Below are positions 13,917 to 20,403 of a DNA stretch of 28,944 bases, one piece after another (the stretch's first letter is position 1; each line of letters starts with the position of its first letter). A program made the translations under genes and the position numbers. The notes under the pieces are model-generated. The model ran no database searches, was not told the DNA's origin, and saw only the letters and a program-made list of their open reading frames with translations. This stretch comes from an uncultured Micrococcales bacterium (GTDB taxonomy: Bacteria; Actinomycetota; Actinomycetes; Actinomycetales; Microbacteriaceae). The DNA lies in contig CAIYOE010000111.1 of NCBI GenBank assembly GCA_903927775.1, positions 1 through 28,944 on the forward strand, read 5' to 3'.

Positions 13917-15869
13917 TCAGCGATTACTGATAGTGACAACATCGCCAACGTGCAATGTTGCCCCGGCGGCTACGCTCGCGGTTTTTACCCTGACCAGGCC
14001 CCAGTTTGATTGCAGTTGGTCGGTATTCACGCGTACCTGAAGGCCCAGGTTTTCCAAAGTTACTTTGGTCGCCAACAGCGTCTCGCCAACCACCGCTGGC
14101 ATGATCACAGTGGTAGGGCCTTTGGAAACCACAAGGATGACCTGCCCACCTTTGCCCAAGGGGTCCTGCTGCGGTTGAAACCGAATCACTTGGCCAGTCG
14201 ACACGGCATCGCTGAATTCCTGGCTTATCGAGCCGATTTTGACGCCCGCCTTCTGCAACGCATTTATTGCGGAAGGCTGGTCCAATCCTGCGACCGCCGG
14301 AAGCTGCCCCAGAGATATTTTGAGGTCTACTGCAGTGCCCTGAGGGATAGGTGTGCCGTCGCTACCCAGGTAGTCGAAAACCAAGCCGGAAGTTGCCGCG
14401 TTGAAGTATTCGGCGGAGTTGCCTACCGTAAAGCCTGCCTGGCTCAACTTGTTCGAAGCATCTACCTGTGACAGCCCGGAAAGTTTTGGCACCGCAATAA
14501 GTTTTGCGCCCTTGGAAACCCAAATGGTGATTGTCCCGCCTCGCCAGAACAGGTTCCCAGCGGCTGGTTCGGTTCTGGTGACCAAACCTTCGCTCACCGT
14601 TGATGAACTTTCGGACTTTACCTGGATGGAGGAAGAGTAGGGTGCAAGTGCCGCTTTGGCATCAACCAATTGGCTGCTGGTCAGGTTTGGCAGCGCCGAA
14701 AGCCCGCCCGGTCCGGAACCAAACCACCAACCGGCACCGGAACTAAGAAGAGCGAAAACTAAAATCCACGCCACAGCCCACTTGCCGCGGTTTCGTCGGG
14801 CATAAGCCACGGCTTGAATTGGATTGACAGGCTCATCTAGGTTTTCAAGAACCGACGTTGCTTGGGAGCCAGCTGAAGCATCATCAAAAGCAAGGTCAAT
14901 CATGGCCGCTGTGGGATCTGCCGAGCCGTTAGCGGTTGGGAAATCCAGCACCGTCGTGGATTCAACCGATAAAACCTTGGTGGCCTGAATATTTTGGAAC
15001 TCCGGCAGGTCTAACTTTGTGGTGGCGCCGCGCCCAGCCTTGATTTCGGTTCGAACTCGCTGAACGACCTCGGCTAGCACCTGGGCGTTAGCTGGTCGGT
15101 GTTCCGGTGCGCGCGCCGCTGCCCAAAGGACCACCTCGTCTAGGAGCGGCGGCACTTCGGCCGCCAACTTGCTCGGCGCAGGGATATCCATGGTGGTGTG
15201 CTGGTGAGCGATATGAGCAACCTGGTCACCTTGAAACGGTTGCTCTCCAGTGAGCAGTTCGTAAAGCAGAATTCCGGCCGCGTAAACATCGCTGCGGGCA
15301 TCTGCCACCCCGCGAGTAATCAGCTCTGGAGACAGGTACGCGATAGTGCCGATCAACGAACCGGTGCTGGTATTGGCATCCACATTTCGCGCCAAACCAA
15401 AATCGCCAAGTTTGATTCGGCCATCGTCGGCTAGGAAAACGTTTTCTGGTTTCAGGTCGCGGTGCAAAATTCCGCCTCGATGAGCTGCCGCCAGTCCCTG
15501 CAAAATCGGCTCAAACAGATCGAGCGCTCGGGCGGGAGGTAGCTTGCCGAATTTCTTGAGGGCGTCTCGCAGTGTCATTCCGGGTACGTATTCCATGACC
15601 AAGAAGGTCAGTTCATGGTCTTGGCCCTGATCAAAAACGTTCACCAGATTCGGGTGGTTCAGGCCCGCGGCGGTCTTGGCTTCTCGAATGAATTTGTCCC
15701 GGAAACTCGGGTTCTCGGCAAGGTGAGCGTAGATGACCTTTAAGGCGACTTTGCGCTCAAGACGCTCATCGATCGCCAGGTAAACACTGGACATTCCGCC
15801 ACGCGCGATTAGGCTCTGCACAAGGTAACGGTCGGCTACCAGCCGCCCCACCAGGTTTTGCTGCGTCAC
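13917..15869 (-). CDS. pknL: PASTA-domain Ser/Thr protein kinase (PknL/PknB type)
   Basis: This 650-residue receptor-like kinase has a cytosolic catalytic domain (about 14-275). It shows the Gly-rich loop IARGGMSSVY (21-30), ATP lysine K44, E63, HRDLKPEN (136-143, D138), DFG (156-158) and an activation loop with T167, T169 and T175 before SPE. A juxtamembrane linker (276-360) rich in Thr and Asp precedes a single transmembrane helix (364-383). Four extracellular PASTA repeats follow (about 389-455, 456-521, 522-584 and 585-650), of the kind that bind muropeptides or lipid II. The GTG start has AAAGG seven bases upstream. Its Rv2175c-like neighbour and nearby aroG match the M. tuberculosis pknL locus, although mycobacterial PknL lacks PASTA repeats, so a PknB-like sensor role is also possible. 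Likely substrates include the GarA-like protein and the Rv2175c-like protein, by inference. Confidence 0.93.
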   Translation of the reverse strand: MTQQNLVGRLVADRYLVQSLIARGGMSSVYLAIDERLERKVALKVIYAHLAENPSFRDKFIREAKTAAGLNHPNLVNVFDQGQDHELTFLVMEYVPGMTLRDALKKFGKLPPARALDLFEPILQGLAAAHRGGILHRDLKPENVFLADDGRIKLGDFGLARNVDANTSTGSLIGTIAYLSPELITRGVADARSDVYAAGILLYELLTGEQPFQGDQVAHIAHQHTTMDIPAPSKLAAEVPPLLDEVVLWAAARAPEHRPANAQVLAEVVQRVRTEIKAGRGATTKLDLPEFQNIQATKVLSVESTTVLDFPTANGSADPTAAMIDLAFDDASAGSQATSVLENLDEPVNPIQAVAYARRNRGKWAVAWILVFALLSSGAGWWFGSGPGGLSALPNLTSSQLVDAKAALAPYSSSIQVKSESSSTVSEGLVTRTEPAAGNLFWRGGTITIWVSKGAKLIAVPKLSGLSQVDASNKLSQAGFTVGNSAEYFNAATSGLVFDYLGSDGTPIPQGTAVDLKISLGQLPAVAGLDQPSAINALQKAGVKIGSISQEFSDAVSTGQVIRFQPQQDPLGKGGQVILVVSKGPTTVIMPAVVGETLLATKVTLENLGLQVRVNTDQLQSNWGLVRVKTASVAAGATLHVGDVVTISNR

Positions 15870-16010
15870 TCAAGCACCTTTGGCCTATAGAAAATAGAAT
15901 CGAAGTTTGATCCATGACCAGCCTAGTTTTAGGCGACCAATTTGAACGGTAGGCGATGCCAACAAGCCGCAAACCTCACCGATTTCGGGAATGTGTGGCA
16001 ATCTAGAGGG

Positions 16011-16355
16011 GTGTCAGATGTATTCGCCAATGTAACTTGGCTAACTATTCCAGAAGCGGCCGAACTCCTAGGCATTCCATTGGGCAAGGTCCATCGTCTA
16101 ATCGAAGAACATCAACTCGTTGAAGTGCGAGTGGATGGGGTTCGGAAGATTCCTTCAGAGGCAATCCAGGATGGTGTTCCGCTTCCGAGCTTGCACGGAA
16201 CCATCATTGTTTTGCTAGATGCCGGTTTGACTTTGGACGCGGCTATTGAATGGCTCTACACCGAAAACGACTACCTAGACTGCACGCCCATTTCAGCTTT
16301 GGTAGCGGGCCGCAAGTCGCCGGTACGCCGAGCAACACAGGCTCTAGCCTTCTAA
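16011..16355 (+). CDS. Rv2175c-like helix-turn-helix protein
   Basis: This 114-residue DNA-binding protein has an excisionase/MerR-like winged helix in its N-terminal half (about 10-48: WLTIPEAAELLGIP, then KVHRLIEEHQLVEVRVDG). The C-terminal part (about 62-114) matches the helical tail of Rv2175c-type proteins, ending in PVRRATQALAF. In M. tuberculosis Rv2175c is phosphorylated by PknL on an N-terminal threonine, which abolishes DNA binding. Here it is divergent from a PASTA kinase, the same partnership. GTG 16011 is chosen because it gives the family start. The frame continues upstream to TTG 15942, which would add 23 residues, but that start has no good ribosome binding site. With 16011 the AGAGG site is almost adjacent, so a leaderless or weakly initiated message is possible. 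Confidence 0.8.
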   Translation: MSDVFANVTWLTIPEAAELLGIPLGKVHRLIEEHQLVEVRVDGVRKIPSEAIQDGVPLPSLHGTIIVLLDAGLTLDAAIEWLYTENDYLDCTPISALVAGRKSPVRRATQALAF

Positions 16356-16376
16356 ATCTCTTTGGTTCGAAATCCC

Positions 16377-17492
16377 CTAGGAGTCGCGGCGAATGGCCTT
16401 ATCGGCCAATTTCTGAAGGCTGACTCGAGCCTCTTCGCTGATTTCAAGGTGGCTCAGTGCCTCTAGGCTCTGGTTTGCCAAGTCTTCAATCATGCGCTCC
16501 GATTTGTCTAGTGCGCCGGAATCAACCATGCACTGCTGAAGGAAGGCGATTTGTTCGCCATCTAGTTCGCGGCTGGTGAGCAGTTCATCAAAGATTTTGC
16601 CAACGTTAGGGGCGAGGTTTTCGCGAGTGAGCCCAACGAGCACAGTGCGTTTTCCTTCGCGCAAGTCATCACCAGCAGGTTTTCCGGTCACCGATGGATC
16701 ACCAAACACGCCCAGAACGTCGTCTCTGAGCTGGAAGGCCATGCCCAAGGGGATACCAAAAGAGCTAAAGCCACGCATTAGGTCATCGTCGGCCCCAGCA
16801 AATGCGGCACCGATCAACAATGGAGCTTCGATGCTGTACTTGGCAGTTTTGTACAACATGACTCGATTCGCGCGACCAACTGCCTCGGAAATCGGGCGAG
16901 TCATGGCCGCATTTTCCTCGAGGACATCAAGGTATTGACCAGCCATCACCTCGATGCGCATTTTGCCAAACTCGTTGCGGCAGGAGTCTTGGATGGCAGG
17001 GCTGGGAGCCAACTGCAGCGCCTTCCCAAACATCTCGCTGCTCCAACTGAGAAGCAGGTCGCCAACTAGGATTCCGCCGGCCACTCCAAATCGCTCAGCC
17101 GAGCCGGCCCACTGGCTTGCGGCATGCAAAGATTCGAAACGCTTGTGCACGGCAGGGGCGCCGCGGCGAGTGTCGCTTTGGTCGAGAATGTCATCGTGGA
17201 CCAGCGCCGCCGCGTGAAACATCTCTAATGCGCTGGTAATTCCGACCATCGCCTCTGTCGAAGCAGACAACTGAGCAGGAGTTTGGGCGGGACTCACACT
17301 TGGAAGACTGCCGGCCCAGGCCCAGTAGGCAAAGAGGGCGCGTAGGCGCTTACCTCCGCTCATTAGCGCCTGGCTGTAGTCCAAAATAGGCGCGAGGTCT
17401 GGTGAGATAACTTGAAACTCCGCTAGGCGTGAGCTGCAAAATTCGTCTAAGTTTTGCTGGATTAGATCCAGAAGATTGGCGGATTCGCTCAT
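16377..17492 (-). CDS. idsA: Polyprenyl diphosphate synthase (IdsA/GGPP synthase-like)
   Basis: This 371-residue trans-prenyltransferase elongates allylic diphosphates with isopentenyl diphosphate. The first aspartate-rich motif is DDILD (100-104) in LVHDDILDQSDTRRG, and the second is RDDVLGVFGD (256-265), a DDxxG form common in actinobacterial IdsA proteins. GGKRLRALF (47-55) binds isopentenyl diphosphate. A small alanine five residues before DDILD (A95) suggests a product longer than C15, likely geranylgeranyl diphosphate. The product could feed carotenoid, menaquinone or polyprenyl-phosphate synthesis; no downstream gene here decides this. It is convergent with the Rv2175c-like gene, 21 bases apart, and divergent from the DUF3040 gene. 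TAGGCT lies six bases before the ATG on the minus strand, so leaderless transcription is possible. Confidence 0.92.
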   Translation of the reverse strand: MSESANLLDLIQQNLDEFCSSRLAEFQVISPDLAPILDYSQALMSGGKRLRALFAYWAWAGSLPSVSPAQTPAQLSASTEAMVGITSALEMFHAAALVHDDILDQSDTRRGAPAVHKRFESLHAASQWAGSAERFGVAGGILVGDLLLSWSSEMFGKALQLAPSPAIQDSCRNEFGKMRIEVMAGQYLDVLEENAAMTRPISEAVGRANRVMLYKTAKYSIEAPLLIGAAFAGADDDLMRGFSSFGIPLGMAFQLRDDVLGVFGDPSVTGKPAGDDLREGKRTVLVGLTRENLAPNVGKIFDELLTSRELDGEQIAFLQQCMVDSGALDKSERMIEDLANQSLEALSHLEISEEARVSLQKLADKAIRRDS

Positions 17493-17546
17493 GGGGATAG
17501 CCTAATCGGGGTTTGGTGGTTAATATCTAAGTATCGGAGGTTAAAT

Positions 17547-17924
17547 ATGGGGCTCTCAGAGCGCGAACAAAAGGTTCTAGACGAACTTGAGCGCGGCCTG
17601 TATGCCGATGATTCGGGTCTTGCAGACCGACTCAAGTCGAAACCGGCCAAGATCTCCAAGCCCCAAAACAAGGCCGCAAGAGCTCTAGCTGGGGCATTGG
17701 TTGCGGTCGCGGGGCTCTCGGTTCTTCTGGTTGGACTAATCGCACACTACACAGCCATTGGTGTCGCCGGATTTGCCGTGATCCTGTTTGGAGTAGTAGT
17801 GGCAAGCTCCAACTCCGCTAGGACCGTGTCTGGTTCATCGTCAGCGAAACCTTCCAACTCCGCAAAACCAACCCGCAAGTCTTTTTTCGAGGACCGGTGG
17901 GACAAGCGCATGAACGGCGACTAA
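17547..17924 (+). CDS. DUF3040 membrane protein
   Basis: This 125-residue protein has the DUF3040 pattern: an N-terminal amphipathic segment starting LSEREQKVLDELERGLYADD (3-22), two transmembrane helices (about 46-66 and 69-87) and a hydrophilic basic tail (88-125). The function is unknown. CGGAGG stands seven bases before the ATG. Members of this family sit immediately upstream of the mraZ cluster in many actinobacteria, as Rv2169c does near the M. tuberculosis cluster, so a cell-envelope role is a reasonable guess but unproven. It is followed by a strong terminator, so it is transcriptionally separate from mraZ. Confidence 0.85.
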   Translation: MGLSEREQKVLDELERGLYADDSGLADRLKSKPAKISKPQNKAARALAGALVAVAGLSVLLVGLIAHYTAIGVAGFAVILFGVVVASSNSARTVSGSSSAKPSNSAKPTRKSFFEDRWDKRMNGD

Positions 17925-17946
17925 CTTCACCCACTTTGCTCCACTG

Positions 17947-17975
17947 AACCGCTGGTTGGCTAACCAGCGGTTTTT
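17947..17975 (+). terminator. Strong intrinsic terminator after DUF3040 gene
   Basis: AACCGCTGGTT and AACCAGCGGTT form a perfect 11-pair stem around a GGCT loop (17947-17972), directly followed by a T-run and a further T-rich stretch. It lies 23 bases after the DUF3040 stop and insulates the dcw operon from upstream transcription. Confidence 0.93.
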
Positions 17976-18101
17976 ATTTGTCTTTTTTGGTTCGTTTGAA
18001 GCCAAAAAAGCGTGCAATTCGGTGATTGTGTTGAAATTTTCCTCCACCTGTAAATTCCTTATACCGTGCGGAATATCGAAGCAAAACGCCAAAAAAATTC
18101 T

Positions 18102-18107
18102 TATATT
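18102..18107 (+). promoter_or_regulatory. Candidate -10 element of the dcw (mra) promoter
   Basis: TATATT matches TATAAT at five of six bases and lies in an A/T-rich stretch just before the GTGG boxes. No good -35 hexamer is seen at 16-18 bases upstream. A second possible -10 is TTATAC at 18059-18064. Transcription would start close to 18114, placing the boxes in the initially transcribed region. Confidence 0.4.
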
Positions 18108-18116
18108 TCTAGATTT

Positions 18117-18160
18117 GTGGTGCAAAGTGGAATAGAGTGGAGCAAAGAGGCGTTAAGCGG
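18117..18160 (+). promoter_or_regulatory. MraZ box array (five GNGG units, 10-bp period)
   Basis: GTGG occurs at 18117, 18127 and 18137, followed by degenerate GAGG at 18147 and GCGG at 18157, all at exactly 10-base spacing; the last four units are preceded by A. In E. coli, MraZ binds TGGG repeats at about one per helical turn in the mra promoter region and represses its own operon. The position between the -10 candidate and the mraZ ribosome binding site fits autorepression. Binding is inferred. Confidence 0.75.
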
Positions 18161-18170
18161 CAAACCAGGG

Positions 18171-18176
18171 AAGGAG
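18171..18176 (+). promoter_or_regulatory. Ribosome binding site deciding the mraZ start
   Basis: AAGGAG lies six bases before ATG 18183. The frame is open from 18066, but the upstream part would translate the regulatory boxes and lacks family similarity. Confidence 0.85.
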
Positions 18177-18182
18177 TTGCAG

Positions 18183-18614
18183 ATGCTTTTAGGCACGCAC
18201 ACTCCAAAACTTGACGAAAAAGGCCGCATCATTCTTCCGGCCAAATTCCGCGATGAATTCATCGGTGGCTTGGTTATTACCCGCGGCCAGGATCGCTGCC
18301 TTTACGTTTTCTCGATGAAAGAGTTCGAGTTCCTGAATGAGCGAATTAGCCAGGCACCGATCGCCAGCAAGGCGGCCCGTGATTTTCTAAGAAGCCTGCT
18401 AAGCGGTGCAACCGATGAAGTTCCAGACAAGCAAGGCAGAGTAACGCTGCCGAGCATCCTGCGGGACTATGCCGGTTTGGAACGTGAACTGGTTGTCATC
18501 GGTGTAGGAAACCGCGCCGAAATCTGGGACGCGCAGGCGTGGAACGAATCTCAGGCTGCACGCGATGCCGCATTCTCCGAGGTTGCGGAGGAGGTGATTC
18601 CGGGTCTCTTTTAG
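18183..18614 (+). CDS. mraZ: Transcriptional regulator MraZ
   Basis: This 143-residue AbrB-like DNA-binding protein is the first gene of the division and cell-wall cluster. It has the two-fold repeat of the family: [17 protein letters not shown] (10-26) and [17 protein letters not shown] (81-97), which form the DNA-contacting swapped hairpins in the oligomeric ring. The usual start [11 protein letters not shown] fits ATG 18183. In E. coli MraZ represses its own operon and is antagonised by RsmH, which is encoded next here as well. The leader carries an array of GTGG-like boxes, so autoregulation is likely. The gap to rsmH is 103 bases, wider than elsewhere in the cluster, and holds no clear terminator. 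Confidence 0.96.
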   Translation: MLLGTHTPKLDEKGRIILPAKFRDEFIGGLVITRGQDRCLYVFSMKEFEFLNERISQAPIASKAARDFLRSLLSGATDEVPDKQGRVTLPSILRDYAGLERELVVIGVGNRAEIWDAQAWNESQAARDAAFSEVAEEVIPGLF

Positions 18615-18717
18615 GGCTTAGGTTTGGTCTCTACCCGTTTGAATCACTGGCTTCCTTCCCCTTAGCCAGAGAGCAAACGGATGGGGTCCCAGCCAAAGCC
18701 CTCCGGCCAGGACTCTC

Positions 18718-19680
18718 ATGAGCAAGCAAATCAACGAGTTACATGCTCCCGTAATGCTCGAACGCTGCCTTGAAGTTTTGGGCGAATCCCTAGCGGGGAA
18801 GCCCGCCGTAATGGTCGACGGCACTCTTGGGCTGGGTGGTCACAGCGAGGCGTTCCTTGAGAGGTTCCCCGAGCTAACTCTGATTGGCATTGATCGCGAC
18901 ACAAACGCTCTGGCATTAGCGGGGGAGCGCCTTGCCAAGTACAGCAACCGAATCCACCTGGTGCACGCCGTTTACGACGAAATTTTGGATGTGATCCAAG
19001 ATCTGGGATACCGCGAGGTAGACGCAATCCTTCTGGACCTTGGTGTCTCATCGATGCAGTTAGACGAAACTGACCGCGGTTTTGCCTACAGTTACGACGC
19101 GCCGCTGGACATGCGAATGGACACCAGTCGCGGGATCACCGCTCAAGAAGTGGTGAATACCTACGACGAAAAAGACCTTGCTCGAATCTTTAAGGATTTC
19201 GGCGAGGAGCGTTACGCAAAACCCGTTGCCAAGGCGATTGTTGCCCAACGCAGCGTAGTCGCCTTTGAAAGCAGCGCAGGTTTGACCCAACTGATTGCCA
19301 AAGTGATCCCATTCATCCCCGGGAAATCTAGCGGACACCCGGCCAAGCGAGTGTTTCAAGCACTTCGCATCGAGGTAAATGGCGAGCTTGAGGTTCTTAC
19401 CCGAACCATGCCGGCAGCACTAGAGTCGCTGGCTGTTGGAGGGCGCATTTTAGTCCTCGCCTACCACTCGCTCGAAGACAGAATCGTCAAGCAAGCTTTG
19501 TCCGCGGCCTCTTCGTCATCGGCTCCTATCGAGTTGCCGATTGAACTTCCCGAGCACGCGCCGATTTTGAAGCTCGTCGTCAAAGGAGCCGAAATGGCAA
19601 CCGAGGCAGAAATCCAGCAAAACCCCAGGGCAGCCTCTGTAAGATTGCGCGCCGCTCAGAGAATTCGGAGAGCAGCATGA
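18718..19680 (+). CDS. rsmH: 16S rRNA (cytosine-1402 N4) methyltransferase RsmH
   Basis: This 320-residue S-adenosylmethionine-dependent enzyme methylates N4 of C1402 in 16S rRNA (formerly MraW). N-terminal HAPVMLERCLEVL (9-21) is the family start. The SAM motif follows as VDGTLGLGGHSEAFLE (33-48), then IGIDRD. The motif DAILLDLGVSSMQLDE and the later KRVFQALRIEVNGEL and LAYHSLEDRIVKQ segments are all present. An AGGA lies about six bases before the ATG. It follows mraZ and overlaps the ftsL-like gene by four bases (ATGA), so the two are translationally coupled. No truncation or unusual residue was noticed. Confidence 0.97.
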   Translation: MSKQINELHAPVMLERCLEVLGESLAGKPAVMVDGTLGLGGHSEAFLERFPELTLIGIDRDTNALALAGERLAKYSNRIHLVHAVYDEILDVIQDLGYREVDAILLDLGVSSMQLDETDRGFAYSYDAPLDMRMDTSRGITAQEVVNTYDEKDLARIFKDFGEERYAKPVAKAIVAQRSVVAFESSAGLTQLIAKVIPFIPGKSSGHPAKRVFQALRIEVNGELEVLTRTMPAALESLAVGGRILVLAYHSLEDRIVKQALSAASSSSAPIELPIELPEHAPILKLVVKGAEMATEAEIQQNPRAASVRLRAAQRIRRAA

Positions 19681-20357
19681 GCGCATTGACTAACCCCTCT
19701 TCGCCAAGATACAACTCGTCTAACGCAAGATCCAGTCGACGTCCGGCGCTAGTTGCCCTGCCGAACACTGCCAGGGTTCGCAGCCCACAGTTGTTCATCT
19801 TGTCGACACTGATTATCGGATTTTTGGCTATCGGTCTAGCCAACCTGTTAATGACGGTGGCAACCTCAACCGGCGTTTATCAAGTGGCTAGCCTCAAGGC
19901 CACAAAACAGAAATTGGCCTTGGACACGCAGATTTTGGATCAGCAGGTAACTTCGCTCAGCAGCAACCAAAACCTATCCAATGCAGCCGCTGTCCTGGGG
20001 ATGGTTTCAAACTCGACTCCGGTTTTCCTAAACGTGAGCCAGCAAAAGGTTTACGGAACTCCAGCAGCAGCGGTTGCGACCAACTACACCCGATTCGGTA
20101 AAAGCCTGGTCCCGAACGCGGCGATGACGGCCAAAACGCAAGCAAACGCTCTCAAGGCAGCTGTAGCTGAGGAAAATGCCATGGCAACCGCACCTATCAA
20201 ATCAGTTGCAATACCGGTCAAGTCGAATCAAACTCGAACGGTTTCGGACGCTGGTCAGAATGCAAAGGCCAACGCTGCCAGTCGCGTCACTACAGCCAAT
20301 TCTCCAGGTAGCCAAGTAGTTTTATCTGGCGGGATCCCCGCGGCGCCAAACCACTAA
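19677..20357 (+). CDS. ftsL: FtsL-like septum protein
   Basis: This 226-residue bitopic membrane protein lies in the conserved slot between rsmH and ftsI. The N-terminal 38 residues are basic, a single transmembrane helix spans about 39-61 and a coiled-coil-like segment (about 64-98) follows, as expected for FtsL, which with DivIC/FtsB and FtsQ activates the septal synthase FtsI-FtsW. Sequence conservation in this family is low, so the call rests mainly on topology and position. After about residue 127 the protein extends for 100 residues of Ala-, Thr-, Ser- and Lys-rich low-complexity sequence, much longer than in E. coli FtsL. The start is an ATGA overlap with rsmH. The gap to ftsI is 46 bases. 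Confidence 0.82.
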   Translation: MSALTNPSSPRYNSSNARSSRRPALVALPNTARVRSPQLFILSTLIIGFLAIGLANLLMTVATSTGVYQVASLKATKQKLALDTQILDQQVTSLSSNQNLSNAAAVLGMVSNSTPVFLNVSQQKVYGTPAAAVATNYTRFGKSLVPNAAMTAKTQANALKAAVAEENAMATAPIKSVAIPVKSNQTRTVSDAGQNAKANAASRVTTANSPGSQVVLSGGIPAAPNH

Positions 20358-20403
20358 TCTCCTTTATCGGCATTCTGGCAACAACCTTGGTTAGGGAAGA
20401 CGA

